The notes: generated from the letters alone by a model not told the origin. Shown: positions 1 through 9,268, counted from the first letter of the stretch. The stretch is DNA of 29,201 nucleotides from Dictyobacter formicarum (GCF_016587435.1 NZ_BNJJ01000045.1:1-29201), one strand, 5' to 3'. Translations and numbers: made by a program.

Positions 1-338
1 ACCCTTGCCACCTCACGCACCAGCGCATGAATCGCACCCGACTTCCCGCTCAATCCTCTCCAGTCCCAGCCCCTCAATCAAGGCGATCAACTCCTGCGGC
101 ACGCCTCGCACCTGCCCTCGATCCGCACGTCCTCCTGGCGCCAAACCGCTCAACCCCTTTTCACGATACACCCGCATCCACCGCTGCACCGGAGACCTCG
201 ACACCTGCTGCTCTCGCGCCACCCACGACTGCGTCATTCCCTTTCCAGACACGGCCGCAGCAACGCATACCGCTCTAGCGCGCTCTCTCGCTGCCTCGGC
301 GTTAACCCCACCAGCATCACCAACGGCTCTTCTTCCAT
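1..338 (-). pseudogene. Mu/IS481-like transposase, N-terminal fragment
   Basis: Read leftward from an ATG at 336-338, the sequence begins MEEEPLVMLVGLTPRQRE and continues in a second frame through a helix-turn-helix stretch (QQVSRSPVQRWMRVYREKG, LSGLAPGGRADRGQ). It then shifts to a third frame (SGAIHALVREVARV) that runs off the left edge. This is the DNA-binding N-terminus of rve-type transposases that carry a Mu or IS481-style HTH. Two frameshifts within 340 bases make it a relic, although the rest lies outside the window. The family call is from pattern recognition of the HTH only; the catalytic core is not visible. Confidence 0.6.
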
Positions 339-733
339 CCCCTTTCCTTCCTCCTCCGCATTTCTACCACTCTATCGAGCAAAACATCCTCTGTCAATCA
401 ATACACGTGACAATCTTTCATACTTCACTCTATTTAAAAGATGTATTTACTCCTGCGCAGAAAAAGAGGACACATCCACACCAGAAGAGCACTGCACCCG
501 CTTCCAAGGCATATACTGCCGCTTGCTTGCTCTCATATCCCTTCCGGGATCACTTTCTCCGCTCTTTCACGCACTTCTTTCGCCGCTTTTTCACGAAGCA
601 ACCTGTCTTTCCCTACGCTACAGATCTCCTTCAGCCGCTTCTCACGCTCTCCCATTGATTCATTGAATGACTACACGAAATACTGTTCCTTCACTTAATT
701 CGCAAAAATACCCTTTCATTTTTCGTGAAAATT
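339..733. other. Intergenic, no convincing gene
   Basis: This stretch holds no gene I can support. A minus-strand ORF of 40 codons (533-655, starting MGEREKRLKEICSVGKDR) is rich in Lys, Arg and Glu and could be a coiled-coil remnant. It has no ribosome binding site and no recognisable family. The long plus-strand frame across this area is antisense to the transposase fragment and reads as low-complexity Pro/Ser/His, so it is not called. Confidence 0.4.
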
Positions 734-865
734 TACAGGCGATTTCGCTTACGACGGCTCTGGAAAGTGAATTGTGAAACGCTGATGACCGCGGCAGGGC
801 AAAATCTTAAACGGCTGCTCAAAAAGCGGGGGTGGGGACGGCGTCCATTCCAACGGAGGCCATGA
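734..865 (+). pseudogene. IS1182-like transposase, C-terminal scrap
   Basis: One frame reads YRRFRLRRLWKVNCETLMTA, then AGQNLKRLLKKRGWGRRPF, and stops at 863-865. The pattern of an R-rich segment, then 'TAAxQNLKRL' just before the stop, is the usual C-terminus of IS1182-type DDE transposases. There is no start codon and the DDE residues are missing, so this is a deletion remnant. The sequence from 866 to 1284 has no further recognisable homology. Confidence 0.45.
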
Positions 866-1284
866 CAGCCTCTTTTTTGGGGATTTGGAGCGTGGCGTTC
901 ATCTCCTTCGGGGGAAGAAGCCTTCTCTTTCCCGATACGTCGAGTTTCTCAAGGATTTGAACATCATGCCCATCTAGCTTTACCGATGAGTTTTAGGAGA
1001 GCTTTTTCAACAGGCTGGGACGATACTCGTTCCTCCAACTCGCTCAATAGCTCCTATCGAGGCATTTCCGACCACTTTCCTCATCGCTTGCCCAAGCTGA
1101 CCAAGCCGTTGCCCCATCTGACGCAAATCGTCTGCATCATCAGTAAAACGCTCCAATCCGCCTGAAAGCGATTAACATCGTCGGAACACACATGATCGTC
1201 AACGCAATGCGTGAAGCGTACACAATCACACTCAAGACGAAAAGGAGCACACACAGATGGATACTTGGACGACCAGGACAACAA
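866..1284. other. Intergenic, nothing recognised
   Basis: No ORF here matches a family I know. A plus-strand frame around 1055-1170 (GISDHFPHRLPKLTKPLPHL) looks coding-like, but it is short, lacks a start signal and is probably another transposon remnant. It ends just before the terminator hairpin at 1285-1328. Confidence 0.35.
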
Positions 1285-1328
1285 CAGAAAAAAAGCGATA
1301 AAATGGAGCTGGATTCATTTTATCGCTT
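1285..1328 (-). terminator. Rho-independent terminator downstream of the tenA relic
   Basis: A perfect 13-bp inverted repeat (AAGCGATAAAATG at 1293-1305, CATTTTATCGCTT at 1316-1328) encloses a 10-base loop. On the minus strand the stem is followed at once by a run of seven U (A-tract 1288-1294). It lies downstream of the tenA relic, whose stop is at 1749-1751, and probably ended that transcript before the IS701 fragment was inserted between them. Confidence 0.75.
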
Positions 1329-1641
1329 CATCGGGAACCCTGGGCAAGATTGGCAACTGCCAGGTCATAGTCAGTGTTGAGTTCTTGGCTGATGACCCTG
1401 CGAGCAGTCCCCTTTTCCATTGGCCAGTCAGCGCCCAACTCTTTCTGCCGGAAGCCTGGATACAGGATACCGAGCGCCGCAAACAGGCACAGGCCCCGAG
1501 TCGATAAGCCAACAGAGCAAGCCAGACATCGCGCTGGGATTGCTAGATCGTACCAGAGAGTGGGGCGTCTCCATCGGGACGGCAGTGATGTACGCGGGAT
1601 ATGGATACAATCCCAATGTTCTCCTGGTAACGCGACATTAA
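1329..1641 (+). pseudogene. IS701-family transposase fragment
   Basis: The segment starts inside the gene with SGTLGKIGNCQVIVSVEFLA and continues DDPASSPLFHWPVSAQLFLP, then EAWIQDTERR. After a frameshift near 1495-1505 it reads KPDIALGLLDRTREWGVSIG and an AGYGYNPN motif. This order (GTLGKIGNCQV, then LFLPEAW, then a D/AGYG block) is characteristic of the central DDE region of IS701 transposases. Both ends are missing, and the conserved Asp of the usual 'DAGYG' is Tyr here (MYAGYG). It separates the tenA relic from its terminator and is non-functional. Confidence 0.75.
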
Positions 1642-1748
1642 TCGTTCCATACATACCATCCTTAGATTGGAATAGAAGAGCCTATTGGGCTCTGCGAACG
1701 GACAAGTCGACGTTGGGCACTGATCGGCCTGAGAGGTTCACTCCATCT

Positions 1749-2437
1749 TTATGGCCATTCCTCCATCTTCCAGGCCATGTCCCAGAAGAGCCATTCGTAA
1801 CGTGTACTCGTCAAGAAGATCTCATGCAGACGCGCTTCCTCTTGAGCATTGAGAAAGGGAGCTCGTTGATCGAGCCGCTCACCCACGTACCGACACTATC
1901 AAAGTCAGGTGAGGCATAAGTTAGCAGCCAATCTCGATAGGGATGGTCGGTGCAGGAGCACAGTGTCTAGCAGATGGTGACCAACTTCTGCATAAATCCA
2001 GGCACAGGGGAGGATAGCTGTGAGGAGTTCAGGAAGCGTTCCCACGGTGGCAATGGTTAAGAGATGAGGTGTATACGCATAGTTCGTTGGAGCCATAGGG
2101 ATCGTCGTCATTTCAGCAGGCGAAAGTCCAAAACGTTCGCCATAACGATGATGCAAGTCAGCCTCACGAGCAGGTATTGAGCACAAACGTGCAAACTGCT
2201 CATCTCTTCATGATGGTGGTCTTGGTCGTCGCATACGCGAAGGTTTTCGTCAGTTCATCAGGAAAAGCGCATCCTGAAGAATATAGAACTGGAAGTTGGC
2301 ACTGGGTAGCGTACCGTTGCCCAGTGCGACCACAAAGGATGTTCCATTGGCGTTGCAGAGTGAACGACAGCTCACGCAGGCGCTCACTCAGCCGTGGCCG
2401 GGCATATCCGTGTATATGGATGTGTTTCAAAAGACAT
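1749..2437 (-). pseudogene. tenA: Thiaminase II / aminopyrimidine aminohydrolase TenA, frameshifted relic
   Basis: TenA hydrolyses aminopyrimidines so that HMP can be salvaged for thiamin. The relic starts at an ATG (2435-2437) seven bases after a GGAGG Shine-Dalgarno (2445-2449). The protein is readable only by changing frame. The blocks are RLSERLREL, VVALGNGTLPSANFQFYILQ, TKTFAYATTKT, LHHRYGERFGLSPAEM and ILPCAWIYAEVG (which carries the conserved Cys of the family). They continue with YRDWLLTYASPDFD and finally FLTSTRYEWLFWDMAW to a TAA at 1749-1751. At least five frameshifts separate these blocks, yet their order, spacing and total length (about 230 codons) match a complete TenA. The TPP riboswitch directly upstream independently supports the identity. 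Confidence 0.88.
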
Positions 2438-2530
2438 CGTTTAACCTCCAATAAGAGGCAAAGGGAGCTCAATCAAGGAGTCAAACATGGATGGATGAAC
2501 GAATGGGGCATCGAAAGAACATGATCGTTG

Positions 2531-2640
2531 CTATCATCGACGCAGTTACTCCGTGGTATTATCCAGATCAGGTTAAGGGTCCACACACATTCCGGTTGTG
2601 TTCTCAGCCCGGCTTTCCCGAGCTCCCTTGCAGACGATAG
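2531..2640 (-). ncRNA. TPP riboswitch (THI box) upstream of tenA
   Basis: On the minus strand this region carries the conserved TPP aptamer core: GGGCTGAGA (2602-2610) and ACCCTTAACCTGATCTGGAT (2558-2577), followed by AATACCACGG. The outer stem can form from CTATC (2636-2640) and GATAG (2531-2535). It lies about 95 bases before the tenA start, where TPP-bound repression of a thiamin salvage gene is expected. The aptamer base AAGGGAGCTC (2620-2629) is perfectly complementary to GAGCTCCCTT at 2461-2470, just before the tenA Shine-Dalgarno, which suggests a switching helix. A possible -10 element TATACT lies at 2661-2666 with no convincing -35. Confidence 0.9.
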
Positions 2641-2708
2641 ATTGTTTGGTTACATCAATAAGTATAACACACACATTGCCTCACCAAAGATCTTCCTTTG
2701 CGTCTTTG

Positions 2709-3770
2709 TCACAAAGGTATTCTGTCAATGCTTACGATCTTGTCTTTGGGGAAGGCTATGGACTGTAGCACTTTTTTGACCAGAGCCGCAAGGGCTCCTG
2801 CCACCTGGAATGATGCCTGCGCGTGTTCCCGGTCGAGGAAGGCCAGACCACAGGTTGCTGTAATCAACGTTTCGGGCCGCTCGGTATTGGACTCTTTCTC
2901 TGGGCACGCGAGCAGCCAGCGAGCAAAGAGGACCGAGGCGTCAGGCATGGAAAATCAGTAAGTCGGGACGAGCCAAAGGCAGTCAGCCCACCGTGCTAAA
3001 AAAGGAATCTACCCGCTGGTCAGAGCAAAAGGTTTCCAGCCGCTGGAAAGCGTCAAACGAGAGAACATCTGGCGCAATCTGGCAGAGCAAGGGAAAAGAG
3101 ACCTGCTCGGCACAACAATGTACGCCAACGAGCACCCTGACCGTTGGATGGCCTGCACCACACCCCTCAGGAGCATGACGGCTGCGACCTGACGGACAGA
3201 TATGGTTCTGTATCCAGAAGCGCAGGCATGGCTCATCCAGAAAACAGAGGGTTGGCAGTCTCTCAGCGTTTGCAGGCGCTGAGTTTGCCACAATGCCTGA
3301 CGTGTGACAGTGGGTTGCAAGAGCAGAGAGCGCCTCCGGGTCAAAGAGCAACGGCTGGTCACCAGAGAACAACTGGCAGGCCAGAGTGAGCGGTCCACGC
3401 ATTGCCCTTTCAAGGCGTGGGCGTGAGGGAAGAGGCCAGATGCCAGGGCCTGTTCAAAGGCAAAAAAGCCGGCGGCAGTTTGCTCGGTCAGTGCGGCATC
3501 TCCCTGAGAGAGATGCGCAAGCACGCTTGCCGAGACCTGATCCGCAATGCGTACCCATATGCTGTCCGACGGGGAACAAAGAAAGAGATGCCAGAACCAG
3601 GGCCTGCTCAATCATTCCTCCTGCGCAGCCCGGCGAGGCAACTGCGGCCAGAATGGGATTTCCTGGACACCATTCGGCTATCAGCTGGAGCGCTTCCCGT
3701 GCATCGATGCACGGGAGGCTGCCAATGCCTGTCACTGCCCCAGCGGTAGCCAGGAAGGTCCAGCATTCAT
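2709..3770 (-). pseudogene. MetE-like / UROD-fold methionine synthase homologue, frameshifted relic
   Basis: The blocks, in order on the minus strand, are TGIGSLPCIDAREALQLIAE (near 3735), GPLTLACQLFSGDQPLLFDP (near 3390), LPTLCFLDEPCLRFW, a VHCCAE metal-site segment, LLCQIAPDVLSFDAFQRLET, then PETLITATCGLAFLDREHAQ near the end. 'TGIGSLP', the 'HCC' pair, 'D..SFDAY/F' and the C-terminal 'TxxCG' are the signature of short cobalamin-independent methionine synthase relatives. These have only the MetE C-terminal barrel, about 340 residues, and the span fits that length. Many frameshifts break it. The start (ATG 3768-3770) overlaps the 3' end of metE, so the two were probably cotranscribed and functionally paired. 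The methyl donor and acceptor of this subfamily are not known to me. Confidence 0.72.
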
Positions 3771-6074
3771 TTTTGTCTACCCTGTCTCTGGCGAATAGAC
3801 TGCGCGGCTGCGGTCATATGTTGCAAAGCAAGAAGCACTTCTTCCCAACGCCGCGTTTTCAAGCCGCAATCAGGATTCACCCAGAGTTGTTGGGCCGGCA
3901 GGGCCTTGAGCAGATGCTCCAGGTTCTGTTCATATTCGTCTTGTGAAGGAATGCGCGGCGAATGAATATCGTAGACGCCTGGCCCAATCGCGTTGGGGTA
4001 GTGGACTATCAGGAACGTCTCCAGCAATTCCAGGCGGGAGCGGGAGGCCTCGATGGAGAGGACATCCGCATCCATGCTGGCAATCGCTTCAAAGATGTCT
4101 CCGAATTCCGAATAACACATATGGGTATGAATCTGCGTCTCATCAGCACGCTAGAGGAGACCAAGCGGAAGCAATTGACCGCCCAGGCCAGATATTCGGC
4201 CCAGGCACTGTGTCGTAGCGGCAAGCCTTCTCGTAACGCTGGCTCGTCGATCTGTATTACCCGGATGCCTGCCGCCTCCAGATCCTGGACCTCCTCTCTC
4301 AATGCCAGAGCGAGTTGATAACAGGTGTCCCGGCGTGGCTGGTCATCTCTGACAAAGGACCATTGCAGAATCGTCACAGGCCCGGTCAACATCCCTTTGA
4401 CGGGACGTTCCGTCAACGATTGGGCAAAGGTTGACCAGCGGACGGTCATGGGTTCCGGGCGTGTAACATCTCCATAAAGAATGGGAGGCCGGACACAGCG
4501 TGATCCATAACTCTGGACCCAACCATGGAGTGTGAAGGCAAAGCCGTTGAGGAGCTTGCCAAAGTATTCCACCATATCGGTTCGCTCAAACTCCCCATGA
4601 ACCAGCACATCCAAACCGATTTCTTCCTGGAAGCGAATCGTGCGCGTGATTTCCTCACGCAGAAATGTCTCGTAATCCGCGCTTACCAATTTTCCACTAG
4701 TATAGGCTGCTCGTGTTGTTCGCACCGCTTCCGTCTGGGGAAAGGAACCAATGGTAGTAGTGGGTAAGAGCGGGAGCGCAAGAATCTGCTGTTGTTGCGC
4801 CTGGCGCACAGCAAAGGGACTCTGGCGACGAGCCTCGTGATCTTTGACAGCGGCCACGTGTTGCTTTACTTTCGGGTCATGGATGATGGGTGATGTCCAC
4901 CGTTGCTCCAAGGCCTGGCGCGCAGCTGCTTGCTGTTCCAGGGATGCAGGGTCTGTTTCCTGGTGAAGCCTGGTCAAGAGTACCACCTCTTCGAGCTTTT
5001 GGCGGGCAAAAGCGAGCCACTGCATCAACTCGTTTCCCAGATGCGTCTCTTGTGCCAGATCAACCGGAACATGCAGCAGCGAACACGAGGGAGCGAGCAA
5101 AACGCGTTCGGTTCCCAGCTTCTGAACTGCTTCTCTGATGAGCGTTATGGCGTGATCGAGGTCGGTGCGCCAGACATTGCGTCCATCGACCACACCGAGC
5201 GAGAGGATTAACGAGCCCGGGGCTTCCTCCAGGGCTAGCGCCAGTTGCTGGGGGGCACGCACGAGATCCAGGTGGACCGCTGCCACAGGGAGATGGAGAA
5301 TCGTCGGGGTGTGGGGACCCAGGTCGCCAAAATAAGTGGCGAGAAGGAGGCGCAGAGAAGACGAAACGGCACTAAGTCGGCGATACACCTGCTGAAAAAG
5401 CGCGATGGTCGCCGTATCCAGGTCGAGGGTCAGGCATGGCTCATCGATCTGAATCCAATCCGCACCGGCTTCAGATAGCTTTCGCAGCACTTCTTCATAG
5501 ATTGGCAGGAGGCGATCAAGTAAGGTTAAAGACTTGGTTTCGTGAGGATACATTTTTCCTAACAGGAGGAAGGAAATGGGGCCAAGCAGAACCGGGCGAG
5601 TATGGATACCAAGAAGCTTTGCCTCAAGAAACTCATTGATTGGCTTGGTGGAGGCAAGATGAAAAGTCTGCTGGGCTGAAATTCTGGCACAATGTAGTGA
5701 TAATTGGTATCAAACCATTTAGTCATTTCCATCGCCGGGAGGGCTTCGTCCTGGTTCTGATCATGGACCATGCCTCGCGCCATGGCAAAATAGAGGGAGA
5801 GATCAACTTGGTTTCCATCCCAATGGAAGCGTTCAGGGATGGCCCCGACCAGAGCAATGGTATCGAGCACCTGATCGTAGAGAGAAAAATCGTTGGAGGG
5901 AATATGATGCAATCCAAGCTCTTGCTGGAGTTGCCAGTGTTGTTGGCGGAGGATGGCTGCACGGGCGAGCAGATCCTGCTCGCTGATCCGGCCAGACCAG
6001 AATTGCTCCAAGGCTTTCTTTAATTCGCGTTGCCTGCCAATACGGGGATAGCCAAGGTTGGTTGCTTGCAGCAT
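3767..6074 (-). pseudogene. metE: Cobalamin-independent methionine synthase MetE, two frameshifts
   Basis: MetE transfers a methyl group from 5-methyltetrahydrofolate (polyglutamate) to homocysteine without B12. It starts at ATG 6072-6074 (MLQATNLGYPRIGRQRELKK) after an AGAAGGAA ribosome site. The span gives about 769 codons, normal for MetE. The N-terminal frame is lost near 5665, where EFQP should lead into FHLASTKPINEFLEAK, which lies one frame over. A second shift near 4140 separates [10 protein letters not shown] from [17 protein letters not shown] and looks like loss of one G. Zinc ligands survive in sequence: HMC, the following SIE glutamate and the DCGLKTR cysteine. Each lesion is a single-base change, so either recent inactivation or sequence error would explain it. 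Control is by the B12 riboswitch upstream. Confidence 0.93.
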
Positions 6075-6100
6075 GATGATTTCCTTCTTTAGTATCTGCT

Positions 6101-6133
6101 CAAAAAAAGTCTGTCTCCCTGGCAAAAGAGACA
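6101..6133 (-). terminator. Riboswitch expression-platform terminator before metE
   Basis: On the minus strand TGTCTC (6128-6133) pairs with GAGACA (6112-6117) around a 10-base loop. The stem is followed by GACTTTTTTTG (A-run 6102-6108). It lies between the cobalamin aptamer and the metE ribosome site. A GGGGAGACC segment upstream (6168-6176) could pair with the 5' arm and act as anti-terminator. This is the arrangement expected for transcription attenuation by B12. Confidence 0.75.
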
Positions 6134-6156
6134 ACGCAGGCAAGAAAAAAATGCAA

Positions 6157-6318
6157 AAACTGCTTGCTGGTCTCCCCTTTTGCGCGAAGGGATGGTTCCA
6201 AAGACTCAAAGGTGGGCATTCGGACTCAACCTCAAGCAGTTTCACCGTTGCGCGACAGTGCCGGATTTTCACCGGACTTTCCCCATTTTCAGCAATGCCA
6301 CGATAGCATCGCCCTTGA
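6157..6318 (-). ncRNA. Cobalamin (B12) riboswitch controlling metE
   Basis: The minus strand contains the B12 aptamer landmarks in order. They are GTGGCATTGCTG, then GGGGAAAGTCCGGTGAAAAT, CCGGCACTGTCGCGCAACGG, GTGA, and the closing GAGTCCGAATGCCCACC (6211-6227). GTGGCATT and AATGCCCAC can pair as the receptor stem. B12 repression of metE is the classic logic when a B12-dependent MetH exists elsewhere. Aptamer bases AAACTGCTTG (6233-6242) are perfectly complementary to CAAGCAGTTT (6157-6166), which precedes a U-rich run, so a second competing hairpin is possible. Confidence 0.9.
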
Positions 6319-6368
6319 GTGTGACCCTGTTGCTTTGGAGCAAGCAGCACAGGATCATTCCAAGAGTC

Positions 6369-6397
6369 AGGCTACCATTTCTTCGGGAAGAAGTCAA
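6369..6397 (-). promoter_or_regulatory. Candidate metE promoter
   Basis: TTGACT (6392-6397) and TAGCCT (6369-6374) are separated by exactly 17 bases and lie about 50 bases upstream of the B12 aptamer. The -10 is a weak match. The ISAs1 relic begins only about 35 bases further upstream, so this is the last place a native promoter could be. Confidence 0.4.
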
Positions 6398-6432
6398 GAG
6401 GAAGGCCAGGAGACCCCAGGGCTTTTTGAAAG

Positions 6433-7296
6433 TCAGAACCCTTGAAAAAGCAAGCGTGCAGCCTCCCATGGATGGGCGTCGTAAAAGCGCCGTTGCGAAG
6501 CCACATTTTTGACTCCCAGAAAATCCATACACGCTAGCATGGTGTTGTGAAGCACCGCGAGCATCGCAGGAGCATGCTTGGTTCGGATCTGTGATGCATC
6601 TTCTTTCAGGGTGACATCTCGGCGTCGATGGAGCCGATTTTCAATGGCCCAGTGGGCTCTGTGCAAGGCTCCAATACGCGCGGCATCCGCGTGGGTGGGA
6701 GAGAGACTCGTGATTCCATAGTGCACTTCTCTGCTTGTCGGTTTCCCTTTTTGGATACTGGTCCGTTCAAGACAAAAGACCTGCTCAATACCGCACCAAT
6801 CTTGGGCCAGATAGTCACGCAGATCAGGACTGCAGGTGGTGACACGAATATCCAAACGACCATGTCCACTGCTCACCTCTCGGTGGCTTTGCCATCGCAC
6901 ATCGGGGGCATGATCCTCAAAAAAGAGCTTGAGATCTTCCCACAAGGTCGGCTGATTGTCTTTGGCTATGAGCACGTAATGGCCTCCTCCCAGCGTGACC
7001 TGCTGACAAAAAAACCGTTGGGTATGCATCGCATCGGCACTGAGAATCCGCCCTTTGATCAGGTCCGGGGTGAGCATCTCTTTGAGCGCACTGATCTCGT
7101 TTTCTTTCTCTCTCACATCTCGTTGGGCCAACACGACCCCGTCTTCACCTCATAGAACGCACAGAGGTGAACGCTTGTTTGCTCTGGATCCTGGTGCCCA
7201 TAGGTTCCCCGCAAGGCTTTGCCATCAAAGGCAATATGTTCATGCAACCGTTCATCGTGTTGCCTTCCCCGCTGGGAGGTGCCCTGTTGTGCATGC
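6433..7296 (-). pseudogene. ISAs1-family transposase, 5'-truncated and frameshifted
   Basis: The C-terminal 233 residues are open from 7134. Upstream, in another frame, lies HIAFDGKALRGTYGHQDPEQ, then SVHLCAFYEVKTG, which should join VLAQRDVREKENEISALKEM near 7145. DDE residues are visible: IAFDGK, LSADAMHTQR and the HWAIENRLHRRRDVTLKEDA block, together with the GHGRLDIR motif. These define ISAs1/ISAs1-like transposases (usually about 370 residues). The N-terminal quarter is cut off exactly where the small inverted-repeat element begins at 7297. A possible element end (CAGGGCTTTTTGAAAGTC) lies near 6417-6434. Confidence 0.85.
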
Positions 7297-7467
7297 GGAA
7301 GTGTCAGAACTCAGGATACAGTGAGGTGACGGAAGGAATGTTTCCCCACTTTCGCCCAAAAAAGGCGGAAAAATGGGTTCATTGTCCCCACCCTTCGCTC
7401 ATTTTGAACATGCATTTCCCCACTTTGGGTGAGCTTTTCCGGTCATGTTCTGAGTTCTGACACTTCC
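7297..7467. repeat. 171-bp MITE-like element with 18-bp perfect inverted repeats
   Basis: GGAAGTGTCAGAACTCAG (7297-7314) is repeated in perfect inverted form at 7450-7467. The interior (about 135 bases) has no gene and holds repeated CCCCACTTT motifs. The ends start with GG and share TGTCAGAACT with the inverted repeats of the IS6-family element at 12008-12992, so this may be a non-autonomous IS6 derivative. No 8-bp target duplication is seen. The element separates two unrelated genes, both missing their 5' ends, which suggests it served as a deletion or recombination joint. Confidence 0.7.
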
Positions 7468-9101
7468 CGGCCTGCGAGGGCTTCTCAGCGAAGCAGAGCT
7501 CCATACCCTGCGTTTACGCATGGATGCCGGACGACGGCGCCAGATTGAGCAGGGCGCTACCAGCAGCATGTCCCAACAGGATTGGTCCGCCTGGAGGATG
7601 GGAGGGTAAGCAAAACGCCCGACCTGCAGGTGCAGCGAACCATCGAGTTGGTGTTTGCACGTTTTGAAACCCTGGGCAGTTGCCAAAAAGCTCTGCGGAG
7701 CCTGCGCGATGATGGGATTCTCTTGCCTCGTCACCAGCGTGGAGGACCCTACGCCGGGCAAATGGTCTGGCGTAAACCTACTCAAGCTGCTCTGAGTGAG
7801 ATCCTGCACAATCCGGCCTATGCAGGAGCCTTCGTCTATGGGCGCAGAGGTCCCATCCGGACCGACGACCTGGCCAGCTGCGTCAGATCCGGCATCCGAT
7901 GGAAGAGTGGACAACCATCCACCATGGAGTGTATCCTGCATACATCACGTGGGAGCAGTTTCTGGCTCATCAGGCACGCCTGGCAGACAATGCCAGTGAT
8001 TTCGCTCGACGAGCCCATGGGGCTCCACGGCAGGGGACCGCCCTCTTAGCTGGGTTAGTCGTGTGTGGACGGTGTGGCTACCAGATGCAGGTGACCTACA
8101 AACCGCAACGACGCTACACCTGTACGGCGCTCGCCGCAAGCTATGGGGCGGCGACTTGCTTGCATGTCGATGGTGCTAGCCTGGAAACAGTGGTCGTCGA
8201 TGCCTTTTTCGCAGCACTGACCACGGCCGAACTCAATCTTTTGGAAGCGGTCTTGGCAGCCAAACGAGCAGATGTGGGTCGAGTGGCGAAACTGCGTGCT
8301 GATCGGCTAGCGCGAGCAGAGTATGAGGCCAGGCTCGCTCAGCGGCACTACCAGGCAGTTGACCCAAACAATCGCCTGGTGGCAGCCGAACTCGAACGCC
8401 GCTGGGAAGTCGCACTACGAGCGGTGGTCGAAGCGCGAGAGGAGATGGAACGCATGGCTTCGCAGGCTCAAATTCCTGAGCTGACGGAAGAGATGAAAGA
8501 GCAAATGCAGGATGTTGGACGCCATCTTCCCGCGATGTGGGCAAGTGGACGCTTGACACCTGCCCAACAGAAGGAGATCTTGCGCAGTCTGATCCAACGC
8601 GTGATCGTGACACGACCAACGCCTGATACTGTCGAAGCCAGGGTAGTATGGATCAGCGGAGCCGTCACTCCGTTCTCAGTCCATCCCCCCATTGCTCGCG
8701 GTTCGGACGTGAGCGGGTATGAACAGTTAGTTGAGCGGATTCTGGCCTTGGGGGCTCAGGGATATCAGGACCCTGAGATCGCGCGGATCGTTTCAGCCGA
8801 GGGTTTTCGTTCTGCGCGCAGTGCGCATATTCCTGCCTCGCTGGTGGGGGAGATCCGACGAGCGCGCGGGCAAATCTCTCTAACCGAACAGTTCAAAACG
8901 CAAGCCAAGGTCGAAGGACAATGGACGATCTTTGGGTTAGCCCAGGAACTGGAGGTCCATCGCAACTGGCTGTATACCCGAATACACAAAGGCACGCTCC
9001 CGGCAACTCGCCACAGCGTTACAGGCCACTACTTGATCGCCGATGAGCCAGAGATCCTTGCGACCCTCCGCGCTCAACGCGATCGATGCTGCTATCGTTA
9101 G
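7468..9101 (+). pseudogene. Large serine recombinase lacking its catalytic domain, two frameshifts
   Basis: The segment opens mid-gene with RGLLSEAELHTLRLRMDAGR, which is the end of the resolvase catalytic domain or the linker. It shifts frame near 7550-7570, then reads PTGLVRLEDGRVSKTPDLQV and the Recombinase domain (RTIELVFARFETLGSCQKAL, ALSEILHNPAYAGAFVYGRR). A second shift near 7880 leads to the zinc ribbon (CGRCGYQM, then YTC and ATCLH). A long coiled coil rich in Arg, Glu and Ala follows (about 8230-8600), then a helix-turn-helix tail to the stop at 9101. The catalytic Ser domain was lost at the junction with the 171-bp repeat element. The downstream 400 codons are open and could be mistaken for an intact gene. 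Confidence 0.85.
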
Positions 9102-9112
9102 GAGGGCACTGA

Positions 9113-9268
9113 TATGACATCGCCAAAACACATCTACAACATATCTTGACCGCAGGAGCCATCAACATTGTGTGCTTCGCCTCTTGGATGGCGGGGGCCC
9201 CTCATGCCAAGACGCGCACCTCGCGGTTTGTCGCACTGAAAACGTCAGGGGAGAGCTTGGCAATTTAG
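9113..9268 (+). pseudogene. IS1182-like transposase, C-terminal fragment
   Basis: The frame reads YDIAKTHLQHILTAGAINIV and continues CFASWMAGAPHAKTRTSRFV to a TAG at 9266-9268. 'GLAKTHLQHxxTAAAIN' followed by a short basic tail ending in 'SRF' is the typical end of IS1182-family transposases. No catalytic residues remain. It lies between the recombinase relic and the convergent end of recD2. Confidence 0.65.

Noticed and set aside
5..658. Plus-strand frame of 217 codons
   Set aside because: It is antisense to the transposase fragment, low in complexity (Pro, Ser, His, Thr) and without a ribosome site.
1374..1919. Plus-strand frame of 181 codons
   Set aside because: It overlaps the IS701 fragment in another frame and then runs antisense to the conserved end of tenA.
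3009..3611. Minus-strand frame of 200 codons
   Set aside because: It only partly follows the MetE-like protein; most of it is an out-of-frame reading of the frameshifted gene and not a separate protein.
7899..9101. Treating the 400-codon frame as an intact recombinase
   Set aside because: It begins inside the Recombinase domain, and the preceding parts of the same protein lie in two other frames just upstream. The catalytic domain is absent.
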